The notes beneath the pieces were generated by a model, which did no database searches, was not told where the DNA came from, and saw only the letters and a program-made list of their open reading frames with translations. The position numbers were made by a program, and so were the translations under genes. From Hofstenia miamia (lineage: Eukaryota; Xenacoelomorpha; Acoela), in assembly GCA_004352715.1 (NCBI GenBank), contig SCFE01000110.1, positions 172,761 through 236,760 on the forward strand: 64,000 bases of DNA. Direction: 5' to 3'. Positions 23,236 to 34,799 of the stretch are shown one piece after another (position 1 is the first letter of the stretch; every line of letters begins with the position of its first letter).

Positions 23236-23890
23236 TTGAAGCAACAATCTGATTGTGTCAAACTTTCTTTTAAAACTTTCGTGAAATCTGAAGTATGGGA
23301 TACCTTCCATTTGGTAGCCGTGGACGGCATACTAAAGCCTGGTATCTGTGTCTGTAGAAGATGCTTCCAAATATTCCAATGCTCAGCTGGGTCAAGCACA
23401 TCTGGTTTGAAGAGACACATTACAAGCTGCAAGCCCTCATTTGTAAACCAATTATCAATTGCTACTGCATCACAGTCTGGTCAACGATTTTCCAATTCTG
23501 ATAAAGAAGCTATTAAGAATGCTGAAGCTGTGTTTGTTGTACTCGACAACCACAGTTTCCTCTCTGTTGAAGTTCGTGGTCTCCAACAACTTCTGCAACA
23601 GTATGTTTCCTTCTGAGCAACCCATTGTTACTTTGATGTGAAGTTATTGACACCTGGAAATACCGACGGTGCTTTGTTCAGATGGAAGACGATCACATCC
23701 CATATTAGTGTTCATTTGGTTCCCAAAGATAGGAAAGCTATCAAGTGTGCTCTCAAACAATCAATTGTAAAAGATGCTGTGGCACTCACAACAGATATGG
23801 ACAGATAGCCGCACAAAAGAGAGTTTGCTAGACATTCATGTGTTCTGGGTTGATAATGATTAGAAATTGCGTCATATTTTTTTGGACGTC
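23236..23890 (+). pseudogene. hAT transposase, N-terminal part with BED zinc finger
   Basis: The first 126 codons contain a BED finger (about codons 15-66): SEVWDTFHLVAVDG, then CVCRRCFQIF (CxxC) and STSGLKRHITSC (HxxxxC). After a stop at 23616 the reading continues in other frames with ISVHLVPKDRKAIKCALKQS, VKDAVALTTDMD (first catalytic Asp region of hAT), HVFWVDND and LRHIFLDVI. The nested TIR element at 23895 interrupts it there. The rest of the protein is at 28063-29204. A functional protein would bind the element ends and cut and rejoin DNA. Confidence 0.8.
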
Positions 23891-24479
23891 ATTAGACGAA
23901 ATTTTTATTTTCAAAATTCGCTAGATGGCGTCGTAAAATATTGAATTAGTATTTAAAAAAAGGGACACTTGGAATTTAGTGCTATAGCACTTTTAATATT
24001 GCAATTTGTTTGCGTTACGAAACAAATATGAGTAAACTACGTTTTGTTGCATGTATTCAGCCATTAAAATTCGGAATTGACCCACTCAATGTTTGGACAA
24101 ATTAAGTTAAATTTAAGAAAGAACTTTTCAAAAATTCGTTAGAATTTTCAAAAATTATTGCTTTGTAGAGGTGATTCCAATTAGATATTTCTATATTACG
24201 AAACGAATTATGATTGCCGGACCTCTTCTCGTGAACTTGCAGCTGTTTATTTTATTTCACTCAATTTCTATCTTTGAACAAATGAGTTAAAAGTATTCCA
24301 TACACCCGCAGTTTTACACTGCTTTGGGACAGCCAGTACTCTTTCAATTATTATTCAACTCCTTAGCTCTTTTCAGCATTCTTTAGAGCTCCTTTAGTTC
24401 TATATTACATTGTTAATATTATATTTTTAGTTATTATTCCCTTTATGATATCAACACTTTAGTTTATTACAACTTTCGA

Positions 24480-27400
24480 ATTTCTGCTTAACAATTACAA
24501 CTGATGCATTTCAGAACACTATTACTCTGCGAATTTTGCCGTTATGCACTAGGGTTATACAGTAAAACATGCGTGCTGACTACCTCCATGTGAAACTATT
24601 TCTTGTTTTTTAAATTTATCTATACTGTTTGCAAACTATCGGCCAAAACAAATTTTCCATTTAAACTTTCGTAAGATTCGATTATTATAATTAATAGAGT
24701 AGACTAAATTTGGAACCTATAACTCCATGAGTTTTTATGCTATCGACACAGTTTAAATACCATTCGATGCGTGCCGAATAGCTCTATGATAAACTGATTT
24801 TTAATTTTGGAATTTTTTAAATTTTTACTATTTTTAAAGTGATAAATGTAATTGATAAAAACATAACACTTTAATAGCTTTTCAATATTTGCTTTATGTA
24901 AACAAAGGATGAGAGTTTCCTTTGATATCTGAAATTATGTCATTGACCTGTCTAGAGCAAAACGTTGGAGTAGAATAACTTCGGAAGGTTACTGTGAAAT
25001 AAATTTTGACGCTGTAGTCATAAAAAATATATCATTCTCCTGCACAACAATAGCTCCATGTGGCAATGTTTGTCGATTTCTGATTTGATCAATACTTCTT
25101 ATTCTAAACTGCGAAAAATGTATCAGTCGATTTTTACGAACTTAAAGTGTTTTTCAAGGACAATTCATTCAGTGCAGCTCTATTTCATAGAAATGGGTGT
25201 TTGTTGTACACTATCTAGCTACACTATATTTCTTAATACATAATAGAAGTCATTACCAATATCTTTGAGTGAAATTGATTAAAATAATACAATTCAATAT
25301 ATGTAAATGTTAAAATGTCGCGCAATATTTTTATAAATTTTAAAGCAATACTAATTGAATCTTGTTCAGATTTCTTAGCTGTTTTCAGAGTTTAAAGGAA
25401 TAACTCTAAACCTATTTTACAAGATCAAATTCAGATTTTTTACTCCTTTTTTCTGTGTAATTTTGGAATTTGTATTAAAACAATTTCGAATTTCTATTCT
25501 ATTTCTTCAAATGACACATTTCAGAACCCCATTGCTCTTTGAGTATTGATGCTATTGATAAACTGTATAAATCAAAATGTTCGCAGTGAATAGTTCCATG
25601 TGAAACTATTGTTCCTTTTCTCGATATATTAAATGTGGTACCATCACATCGGCCAATAGAAATTGTCAAAATTAACACTTTTGCTACTTTCGATTATTCA
25701 TGCTCTACGTAATCTGTGTATTTGAAAAGCAATCTTTCATTTCTTCTCCATGTTGCAATATTTGTCGATTTCCGATTTGATCAATACTTTTATTGTAAAC
25801 TGCGAACAATGTATCAGTCAATTTTTACGAACTTAACGTGCTTTTCAAGGACAATTCATTCAGTGCAACTCTATTTCATAGAAATTGGTGTTTGTTGTAC
25901 GCTATCTAGCTGCACTATATTGCTTAATACATAATAGAAGTCATTATCAATCTCTTTGAGTGAAATTGATTGAATAAAATAATACAATTCAATATATGTA
26001 AATGTTAAAAATGTGTAACATCCTCGCCACCTGGCCTATTTGCACCGTGTATTATTGCTAATAACTACCACTCAGTAAATTGCGGGTGAGGAGTTACTAC
26101 ATTAATGAATCGCCAATCTTTTCCTCTCTACTTAACTAGTTAGGTTAATTGAGTACTAATCATCACTATTTAGGTGACGAAGCCGTGTGACATTTCCTCT
26201 CTGAATCCTCTGTGGGCTACTGCCCGAAGCCGATCTCCACATCACAGTTCCTCTCCTTCATGAACGATGACTGAATCCACTGCACCATCTCAGCTCAACG
26301 AGGACTAATTATGTGTACCTTACTTTAGCTCAGTGCGTGTACTCATGTCAAGTTGTAACTGACTTAAACTCAATTTTGTAAAGTGTTTGTTGGTTTGATT
26401 AAGTAAAGCAACCGGGCATTGACACTAACTGCATTTAAATAATATTAAAGTAGCCATTACCGTAAAATTACTGGCTTAGTCAATTAATTAATAGATAGCA
26501 GTTTCCTATACTTACATTTAATAATGATACATGTAAAGTCATTTATTCGGTCGATTATAGTCAAGTCTCCTACTATTAAGAATAGATATATATTCCTAGG
26601 GCTCGACTATCCAGTCGTTTCAAGCATCTATTATTTCATACATGTATAGATCGATAGTCAGACTAAGCAAGAATNNNNNNNNNNNNNNNNNNNNNNNNNN
26701 NNNNNNNNNNNNNNNNNNNNNNNNNNNNNNNNNNNNNNNNNNNNNNNNNNNNNNNNNNNNNNNNNNNNNNNNNNNNNNNNNNNNNNNNNNNNNNNNNNNN
26801 NNNNNNNNNNNNNNNNNNNNNNNNNNNNNNNNNNNNNNNNNNNNNNNNNNNNNNNNNNNNNNNNNNNNNNNNNNNNNNNNNNNNNNNNNNNNNNNNNNNN
26901 NNNNNNNNNNNNNNNNNNNNNNNNNNNNNNNNNNNNNNNNNNNNNNNNNNNNNNNNNNNNNNNNNNNNNNNNNNNNNNNNNNNNNNNNNNNNNNNNNNNN
27001 NNNNNNNNNNNNNNNNNNNNNNNNNNNNNNNNNNNNNNNNNNNNNNNNNNNNNNNNNNNNNNNNNNNNNNNNNNNNNNNNNNNNTTAATACATAATAGAA
27101 GTTATCACTAATATCTTTCAGGGAAACTTTTTCATATAACACTATTCTATATGTGTAAGTGATAAAATGTCGCGCAATATTTTTATAAATTTTAAAGCAA
27201 TACTAATTGAATCTTGTTCAGATTTCTTAGCTGTTTTCAGAGTTTAAAGGAATAACTCTAAACCTATTTTACAAGATCAAAATCAGATTTTTTACTCCTT
27301 TTTTCTGTGTAATTTTGGAATTTGTATTAAAACAATTTCGAATTTCTATTCTATTTCTTCAAATGACACATTTCAGAACCCCATTGCTCTTTGAGTATTG

Positions 27401-27611
27401 ATGCTATTAATAAACTGTATATATCGAAATGTTCGTAGTGAATAGTGCCATGTGAAACTATTGTTCCTTTTCTCGATATATTAAATGTGGTACCATCACA
27501 TCGGCCAATAGAAATTGTCAAAATTAACACTTTTGCTACTTTCGATTATTCATGCTCTACGTAATGCTCTACATAATCTGTGTATTTGAAAAGCAATGCC
27601 TTTCATTTCTT
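24480..27611. repeat. 692-bp-period tandem repeat array
   Basis: Unit 25054-25745 repeats directly as 25746-26012 (cut off) and again as 27085-27611 after the gap. A more diverged older copy is visible at about 24480-24680. Shared stretches include ttgtcgattt, tcgcgcaatatttttataaa and atcggccaat. The two look-alike 60-72-codon frames at 25058 and 25716 arise only because the repeat is repeated; they are not genes. Confidence 0.8.
26013..26674. repeat. LTR-like sequence interrupting the tandem array
   Basis: The repeat unit breaks sharply at ...gttaaaaatg, and the next bases are TGTAACATCCTCGCC. A TGTAACA start is common in gypsy-type LTRs, and the LTR family at 32929 and 39873 also starts TGTAACAT when read on the minus strand. 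The other end is lost in the N gap, so neither a CA end nor a target-site duplication can be seen. Confidence 0.35.
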
Positions 27612-28062
27612 ATATTAAAAAATATAGGATTGACGTTTTGCTTATTAAAATATTAATATATTCAAGCAATTTAAATAATTATCATTACAGTATATATTTT
27701 GTAAATGTTATAATAATCGTAAGGTTCTGATATCCTTTATTACTGATGTTCATTTAAGAGTGATAAAAATATCAAATCGTTAAGCTGGCCTCAAATTCAA
27801 GTAATTTAAAAAATATATAGGCATTTAAGCTTAGCAAGTTTTGCCCATCAATGTTGAGTTGCTTCTGGAGCTTTGCATATTAACATATAATCTCGTTTTC
27901 ATCTTGTGTGTTATTTGAAAGTGCGCCATCAGGGCAAAGGAATTGTTTAAACATCGAGATAAAACGAGTGCATTTAATTTCAAATAATTTTAGGTTAATA
28001 TTAAATTTGCACTACATTTCTTGACCGTTAGAAGGCTTATAAACGTTTAAATAAATTTCGTC

Positions 28063-29204
28063 TAAGCAAGCATTTTGGAATTGACACTCATATTGGTCCA
28101 CATATTCTTGCCCAATACAAAGAGGTGATTACTGAATTCGAGCTGTATCTGCACCGTGTTCCGGTAACAAATGACCATGGAAGCAACATGGTTTCTGGTT
28201 TGCGACTGAAGCCACGGTTAGACTGCTTTGCACATCGAACCCATACATCACTCTCTAGTACTTGGAACGAATCTCTCCAACAATCCCGGGAAGTTAAAAC
28301 TTTAGATACTTTCCTGCAAGCTCAATCGGCAACTTCGTCAAACAATCAGCTGGTTTACAAGAACAACTCCTGCGATCACTTAAGGCTGGTGGAGATACGC
28401 GACCATGGACCAGTTGGAATGCTCGCAATCTGGCGTTGCGAGTATCGTACGATGCGCTTTTGCCTGTGCTGACAGCCAAAGGTAGAAGGGATTTAGTTGC
28501 AGGATTCGACCCCGATCTCAACAACGACCTCACTGTTTTCATTCACGAAGTTCTCCAAAGAATTACAAAATGCCTCCAAGTCAACGATCCAACTTGTGGC
28601 GCCTGGTTATTACTTGATGGCAAGACTGTGTGAGGTAGATTTTGCCGATTTGGAACCAATGCGGGTGCTGAAAACAGCAGTGCAGGCTCACTTGGACAGA
28701 AAATATTTCCCAAGTATAAGGGCACTCTATTGGGTGGCTGCTTTTCTTGATGTGTCATTTAAGTTGTTCAATTTTGTTCCTGAAGAAACCCTTGGTTTCC
28801 CAGACTTCAAGAGAAATCTCATGAACGATTTGAAAGAATGGACACTTGGTTACATTGGCCAATATTTGGATTCTGATAACTCTCCAGTTCCTGCAAAACA
28901 ATCAAGTGTCCATAATTCTTCGATTTTCGATTGTCTAAGGTCACAAAATGGGGAACAGGACACACCATCACGAACAAATTCGAAAAACGAGCTGGAGTTA
29001 TATCGTCGGAAATCCATTCGCACGACATCCACAAACCCTATGAATTTTTGGAAAACTGCCTCAACTGACTTTCCATTATTGTCATCAGTGTCAAAAGAAA
29101 TATTCGGAACACAGGCTACAAGCGCACCGAGCGAGCGTGATTTTAGTAAAGCTGGACTGATCAGGAGTTCGAGACGATCTCAGATGTCAACAAAGAGACT
29201 TTGA
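28063..29204 (+). pseudogene. hAT transposase, C-terminal part with dimerisation domain
   Basis: Homology resumes with KHFGIDTHIGPHILAQYKEV and VPVTNDHGSNMVSGLR (second catalytic Asp region) plus RLDCFAHRTHTSL. Frame changes near 28440 and 28600 follow. The final 235-codon frame carries MRVLKTAVQAHLDRKYF and then the hAT C-terminal dimerisation signature ELELYRRKSI...NPMNFWK...FPLLSSVSKEIFG..ATSAPSERDFSKAGLI, ending at 29204. This is the partner piece of 23236-23890. The 'SAPSERDFS.AG' block is diagnostic for hAT. Confidence 0.85.
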
Positions 29205-29705
29205 GATGTCGAACTCCTAAATTCTGCCGCCGAAAATGGACTCATATTTTTCGGAAAATGTTCTTCTTTTGGTGTATAAAAATATTCAGTGATTACATTT
29301 TAAAGAGAAATTATATTATGAGGAGAATTGAATTTTTTAATTTTAATTAATTCCATAATTGCCACAAATTTAACAAAATGAATCTGCATAACGTATTATT
29401 TTGTTATATTTTGTTATATTTATTAGAGGAATTATTAAATGTAAGAATATACCAAAAAGTTGTCGAGACGATTTTCCTGTTTAGTTAAGATTTAATACTC
29501 TACTAATATTCAAACATTATTTTTTGACATCCTCAAACTGCGTTCACAATGAACCAAACATTTTTTTCAAAAACCGCTTGAAGTGTACTAGATGGAATAT
29601 AAAAACGGGCTCAGCATAAAGCTTGAGCGGGCGCTGGACAGGACCGGGATGCATCTCACGGGACCTGTATAAGAATTCAGTCCCGTTTCCAACTCTGATC
29701 AGTAC

Positions 29706-29962
29706 CAGCCTTAGATAGACTTAATATTAGTGATGCTGTACACACTTTTTATATTTTGTGTCTTTTCCGTAGTGGATATGAATCCAGTAAATCTGTTCTG
29801 CTTTTAATTGAGGATTATTAAATTACTTAGACTATTATCTGATTGCAACTGTTTTGTAACCTGATCAGTAATGGAACTCTATTTGAATCAATAAGAGTTA
29901 AAGACAGCGCTGAAGCTGAAACTGAACCATGCAGTGAAGGATGAAATCAACAATTTGCAGCA
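29706..29962 (-). repeat. 5' LTR, main part right of the hAT insertion
   Basis: It aligns to 18150-18405. It ends ...TTTGCAGCA at 29962 and is followed by ATCA, the partner of the duplication at 18132-18135. Confidence 0.85.
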
Positions 29963-30626
29963 ATCACCAGCGTATTTGCTACTTGCATGCACGGTGCTGG
30001 TTGGCCAACTATTGAAACCGTGAGTGGCCAAGTCTACTTAAGAAGGATTAACTGAAACCGCCGGTTGGAATGTATTAGCTAATTCAAACTCGCGTAGCTG
30101 GTAGGCCAACTGAATTTGTTAATATACACTCGTACAAATAGTGCCCGCGGATTTCATTTGCTAATTCAACGCTAGTGGCCAACTGACCAATAATATAGTC
30201 GTAATCAAACTTTTCGAATTGAATTTGACTTACTTGAACCGAGTTCAAATATTTAGGATTCAAGCTTTAATATTTTTTTGAAAAATATGCCTATTCCAAA
30301 TTTGTTTGTTATCTTTTCAAGGGAATTTCATTCGAGTCTGAGTAAAAGTATTAGTGAATTCTTTTCAGAGTTTTTTTCATCAAGTTTTGCGAATTTATGC
30401 AAGTTAGAGAAAATGATGATTATTGTAATACATTTGCTGAAAATAATCGAAATGGAACTTGTAAAAGACAATTAATTGCATTTGTTAATTCCAACGCTTA
30501 ATTTTTTTTAATTTTTATTATAAACATTACTTCAAAATTTAGAAAGCCTGTCTTTAGAATATACTAGTTACAATAAATGTACACATAGTTCTAACCATGG
30601 TATTGGAATGCTCTTGTTAAGACAGC

Positions 30627-30660
<34 letters not shown>
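29963..30660. other. Flank of the LTR element, unassigned; (TA)n at its end
   Basis: The motif TGGCCAACT or its near form recurs at about 30000, 30110 and 30176. A 65-codon frame at 30278-30475 has no recognisable motif. A (TA)n tract occupies about 30631-30660. Confidence 0.45.
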
Positions 30661-30662
<2 letters not shown>

Positions 30663-31250
30663 AGGCGATACCTACTAAAAGGCCATGAAGTCGAGAATCT
30701 CTGAAAATTAGCTAGGGCGGGAAATAATTTTAAATAATTCCAATCAACGTAANNNNNNNNNNNNNNNNNNNNNNNNNNNNNNNNNNNNNNNNNNNNNNNN
30801 NNNNNNNNNNNNNNNNNNNNNNNNNNNNNNNNNNNNNNNNNNNNNNNNNNNNNNNNNNNNNNNNNNNNNNNNNNNNNNNNNNNNNNNNNNNNNNNNNNNN
30901 NNNNNNNNNNNNNNNNNNNNNNNNNNNNNNNNNNNNNNNNNNNNNNNNNNNNNNNNNNNNNNNNNNNNNNNNNNNNNNNNNNNNNNNNNNNNNNNNNNNN
31001 NNNNNNNNNNNNNNNNNNNNNNNNNNNNNNNNNNNNNNNNNNNNNNNNNNNNNNNNNNNNNNNNNNNNNNNNNNNNNNNNNNNNNNNNNNNNNNNNNNNN
31101 NNNNNNNNNNNNNNNNNNNNNNNNNNNNNNNNNNNNNNNNNNNNNNNNTATATATATATAGGCGATACCTACTAAAAGGCCATGAAGTCGAGAATCTCTG
31201 AAAATTAGCTAGGGCGGGAAATAATTTTAAATAATTCCAATCAACGTAAA
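30661..31250. other. False gap: identical 92 bp on both sides of a 396-N run
   Basis: The sequence ggcgatacctactaaaaggc and the following bases to caatcaacgtaa occur at 30661-30752 and again at 31159-31250, each next to a (TA)n tract. The contig ends probably overlap and should be merged, or a TA tract was bridged wrongly. Confidence 0.85.
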
Positions 31251-31324
31251 TTATCAAACGTAAATGCTTTATCATTGCTCAGTACGTGCTAACTTCCCGC
31301 TATTAAGTTAACGATTGGTAAAGT

Positions 31325-31512
31325 TGTTATAGCCGGATGCAAGAGTGGATATTATGTCAAAGCAAGGAGTACCAATTTATGCATTCCCTAAAGAAGTAAA
31401 CCAGCTTCGTATTTAGTTGAGAATAACACTTCCTAACATTATTCCTGAAGACTAGGAATATGGGGTTTGTGGGTTACACTTTCCTCCAGATGCAATAAAA
31501 CGAAAAGTCATA
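31325..31512 (+). pseudogene. THAP-domain exon fragment
   Basis: The plus-strand reading shows the parts of a C2CH THAP finger: AGCKSGYY near 31335, then after a frame change GVPIYAFPKE followed by VNQLRI, a stop where the conserved Trp is expected, and VCGLHFPPDAI with the Cys-x-x-His pair. After RKVIG the DNA reads ATAG|GTATTT, a plausible donor. THAP fingers bind DNA and are found in P-element-like transposases and in domesticated host proteins. Two in-frame stops and the frame change make this copy non-functional. The origin (transposon or gene) cannot be decided here. Confidence 0.55.
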
Positions 31513-32514
31513 GGTATTTTAATTTTATTATTTTTGCATTTCAATTGACCCAACCTGTTGTTTCTTACCCTGCCAATGATATGATATTTAACTTAACCAA
31601 AACTTTTCATCAATTTCTTATATTTATACTATTATAGTAATTAATTCTAACTACTTTAGATAAACTTGTAGTTACTTAACCTTTAGACTAATATCTATGC
31701 AACGACTATATTCAATGCTCGGAGTAACGACAGTAATTTAGGTTCAAGACAGGAGATGGTTGGTACAAAGTACAGGGTTACACACCCGACCTGAGGCAAA
31801 GCACAAAGAGGAATTGAAGAACTACGATGTAATTATTAATTCCAACAAACACTTTTGCATCTAAAGAAACACCAATCGCCGCAACGAAGACTCAGTGCAT
31901 GAAATGTTGTGTGATAATGAAATTGTGACAATGTGTGGATAACCTACTAATTTAATGCATTGATTGTTCTTGTTATTAATGATGTTGTAATATAAAGGAG
32001 ATTCGCAACCTGAATGCATTAGCTTGTTATCATGCCTTACATGTAATAATCCTACAGATAAATATCTATATGCTAATAACCTATCGTACATGTGAACAAT
32101 CAACGCAGCCAGCATAAACGTAGGAATTAGGTCCGTAGGTCAACTATGAATTAAAGACAATGTAATACCATTGATAAACTTCCAATACAAACAAACTGTA
32201 AATTCTCCTACGAGGGCTAATGTAAACTTAATAATATAACAAAATGAACAACGACCGATAGGAAAGCTATAACGAAGAAAAATCCCTATCCTTACACCTA
32301 ACTTATGAGCACATCGGGTAGACCAACAGCTACCAGCCACAGCACAGCCTTGGGAATGGCGCTAGCAAATCATCATTGTTAATGTGCATATTGCACAGCC
32401 TTTGGAATAGTGATAACAATTCATTGCTAAGTGCTCAGCCGTTACGAATTATCTCCCTTTAAACGAAGTCGTGGACCACTGCCTCAAATACCCTAGTGCT
32501 CGAACATTTTTAGC
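31513..32514. other. Unassigned; may contain the distal part of the second LTR family
   Basis: No coding homology was recognised; the 84- and 66-codon minus-strand frames here lack motifs. Because the related copy at 39460 runs into a 431-N gap, the LTR at 32515-32929 may extend into this stretch. Confidence 0.4.
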
Positions 32515-32929
32515 TTTCCATTTAATTAATAAATAAACCTGACAAAAGAAAACGAAGTAAATCCGATAAATTTCGGCCATCATTACAATAATAAATTGCA
32601 CCATTTTTATACATGAAACTATTAAACAATCAAACACTCGGCTAGTACCTGTTAACTCTAAGTTGTTGACAATTTTCTGAATTCTGATATTCTTTTTCTG
32701 CTGATTTACACATGTTAGCATTAATTAGCATTTGCGACTTTGGTCTTTTACCATTTGCAAAATGTACTTCCAAATTAAATAATATTAACATACTGCTTTA
32801 TAATTTTACAAATGATTTAACTAATAACAATCATGTGTGTACAATAAATAATTAACAATAATTATTTCTAAAGTTAATCTTAATTCTTTCTTTTCTTTCT
32901 CTCAACTTTACCACATGATGGATTATGTT
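32515..32929 (-). repeat. LTR-like repeat, second family, copy A
   Basis: About 415 bp nearly identical to 39460-39873. Both copies share ...GGATTATGTTACA and diverge two or three bases later. On the minus strand this gives a start TGTAACATAATCC, typical of gypsy LTRs. No pol sequence lies between the two copies outside the gaps, so this may be a solo LTR or the 3' LTR of a rearranged element. Confidence 0.6.
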
Positions 32930-33447
32930 ACACTTACAAATATATTTTATATGCTTTTTTAACTTTCTATTTTAACTAATTCATTTTTTAATTAATCCTA
33001 GTTCACTGACTTTTACGACGAGCCATAAATATGACGTAGTCTTTAGTTTATTTAAAATCTTTGCGTAAAATAAATATGTATTAATATATTTAAACAAAAA
33101 GAATTATATGTTTACAGTAGGAAAATATTTCTAAAACAAGCAGAATCCTTCCATTCGATTAATTATTGCTTGCAATTAATATGAAAATATATTTATAGAG
33201 GCAATACTATTCATAGAGGTAGCAACGGGTCTGTATGAGAGGACGTTGCCCCACATCACAAGTACAGTAATACCTTAAATTTGCTATATTAATATATTTG
33301 CTAGGGTGAAGAATTTATAAATTGTTTTGAACGTCATATACCCTATTTTGTAGATGTCAAACAAAAAATTCCCATTTTCTATAGTGTTGCAAAAATTGGT
33401 GAAATGATGCGCTTGCCTTCGATTTGTGATTTTAGTGATTCCATATA
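32930..33447. other. Unassigned AT-rich sequence
   Basis: No gene, repeat boundary or RNA was recognised. Confidence 0.5.
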
Positions 33448-34177
33448 CAGGGTGTCCTAATAAAAAGTTAACCGTAGTTTGATTTTGTGTATTTCAAAAA
33501 CTACTGAAGATTTTTCGGTCCTGCAAAAAATGTTTTATTTAACAACTAGTTATTATTTCATTAAATTCCATTTACAATATTGATACACTAATGGGTTTAG
33601 TGGAGGCTATCAAATTTATGTTTGCGCAAGGAAGTAAAGTAATGAACCTTCGAAGTTTAAAATCAACAAATATATTCAAATTCATTTTTAAGAAAAACAC
33701 CTCTTAATATAGGTAGCACAAACTCATTTTTTAATTTTCTAAGCACCGTTTCCTTCCACATGGCCTCCAATTTCTTTCCAAGCACAGTTACACCTTTGAT
33801 CGCATTAAGTGAACAACTTTTTTTATTAATTGGTGAGTTTGCTTGAGTAAATTGACTTCATGTGTGAAACTCTTAACTTTGTGGTGGAATAGAATACACA
33901 CTGACCTAGGCTACCAGGTTCTCTACGCTTCTTTTGGAAGAGCACAGTGGCCTACCTTCCTAGGCTTCGTTTCATTATATCACTTCCTTCCACAAACATT
34001 TTGATATCCGCAACTAAACCCATTAGTGTATCAATATCGTAAATGGGAATTTAATGAATCTTCATGAATCGACTGATAGTTGTTATATAAAACACTGTTT
34101 GCAGTACCAAAAAAGCTCCAGTAGTTTTTGAAATATACAAATTCAAAGTACGGTTAACTTTTTATTGGGACATCCTG
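33448..34177. mobile_element. MITE with long terminal inverted repeats, TA target (mariner-like)
   Basis: The left end CAGGGTGTCCTAATAAAAAG mirrors the right end CAGGATGTCCCAATAAAAAG (reverse complement). Similarity continues for about 210 bp from each end, including a shared tattgatacactaatgggtt. Both sides are flanked by TATA or TA. The centre of about 300 bp lacks a transposase. The ACAGGGTGTCC end type is common among Tc1/mariner-related MITEs of invertebrates. Confidence 0.85.
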
Positions 34178-34799
34178 TATAGAAGATGGTCTTCATAAAG
34201 TTCAGTCAAGAAAATACGAATAATAGCTTTCATTTATGATCATTTGGATATAACCCTATCACAAAAATATAAAATAAGACTGTCGGTTAGGCCCCATGAA
34301 AAAATTCATAGTTATGCCAGTTATACGGTCACAAGTTTTGTTAATAAAGACAAAAATTTCTTCGCAAATGAATTCTTAATAAACAAAAATGGCAGTTTCT
34401 GGAAATTCTCTATATGTCCGCCGCTGTTCTACGAGTGCAATGTCTAAAATTATGGGAACATTAATAAACATAGAATTTGGTACGAAATATATTTTGAGAA
34501 ACTAAGCGAATAATTACACTTTGGAAAATGTGTACTACTATTTTGTCGTCCCCTCATATTCTTATAGGTAATGAACTCCTGCGAAGAGATCTTCTACATT
34601 GGGCAAAACATCAACATCAAAATGTCTATGGAGATTTCTCAGAAAAGCTAAAAAATATTCGAAAGAATGAGGAATGTAGTGCTCAAAATAATGCTCACAA
34701 GAACTATTTTCAGAATTTAGTGGGCTTATCATTTTGTGAACATGGGAGTAATTTTTCTTTCATCAACAGCCGTCAGATGGATTCTTGAAGCACTACTCA
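34178..34799 (+). other. Possible upstream part of a decayed hAT element
   Basis: Two plus-strand frames (34244-34447 and 34528-34788) precede a recognisable hAT region in the same direction. I see no diagnostic motif in them. They could be its degenerate N-terminus. Confidence 0.3.

Larger units (their letters stand above)
23895..28062. mobile_element. TA-flanked TIR element nested in the hAT transposase gene
   Basis: The left edge reads TA|GACGAAATTTTTATTTTC. The right edge, reverse complemented, reads TA|GACGAAATTTATTTAAACG. The 10-bp inverted repeat GACGAAATTT flanked by TA on both sides suggests a TA-targeting superfamily (Tc1/mariner-like), non-autonomous because no transposase is recognisable. 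The boundaries also fit the point where the hAT protein homology stops (FLDVI) and resumes (KHFGIDTHIG). Inside are a 692-bp tandem repeat, LTR-like sequence and a 410-N gap (26675-27084). Confidence 0.55.
22458..29697 (+). mobile_element. hAT DNA transposon inserted in the 5' LTR
   Basis: The left terminus is CAGAGATGGAAACGGGAC. The right terminus, reverse complemented, is CAGAGTTGGAAACGGGAC (17/18). The flanking 8-mers match perfectly: atcagtac at 22450-22457 and 29698-29705. G/C-rich subterminal motifs (GGGAC, GGGCCC) recur near both ends and may bind transposase. The transposase gene is on the plus strand. The element is 7240 bp as assembled; removing the nested insertion at 23895-28062 leaves about 3.07 kb, a normal size for an autonomous hAT. 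Frameshifts and stops make it inactive. The stretch 22478-23235 is 5' non-coding. Confidence 0.92.
18136..29962 (-). mobile_element. LTR retrotransposon (Ty3/gypsy-like), split by a hAT element
   Basis: Direct repeats of 270 bp lie at 18136-18405 and at 22444-22457 joined to 29706-29962. Both begin TGTA and end GCA on the plus strand, and 4-bp flanks match (ATCA at 18132-18135 and 29963-29966). Inside, on the minus strand, are a primer-binding-site-like sequence, a gag-like coiled-coil ORF and a gypsy-type reverse transcriptase. Without the hAT insertion the element is about 4.58 kb. No integrase was recognised in the roughly 1.1 kb before the 3' LTR, so it is non-autonomous or deleted. Multiple frameshifts show that it is dead. 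Confidence 0.85.

Noticed and set aside
25058-25934. Two similar 60-72-codon frames at 25058 and 25716 suggesting a duplicated small gene
   Set aside because: The similarity is explained by the 692-bp DNA tandem repeat, which extends well beyond the frames. There is no motif, and the third repeat copy does not preserve the frame.
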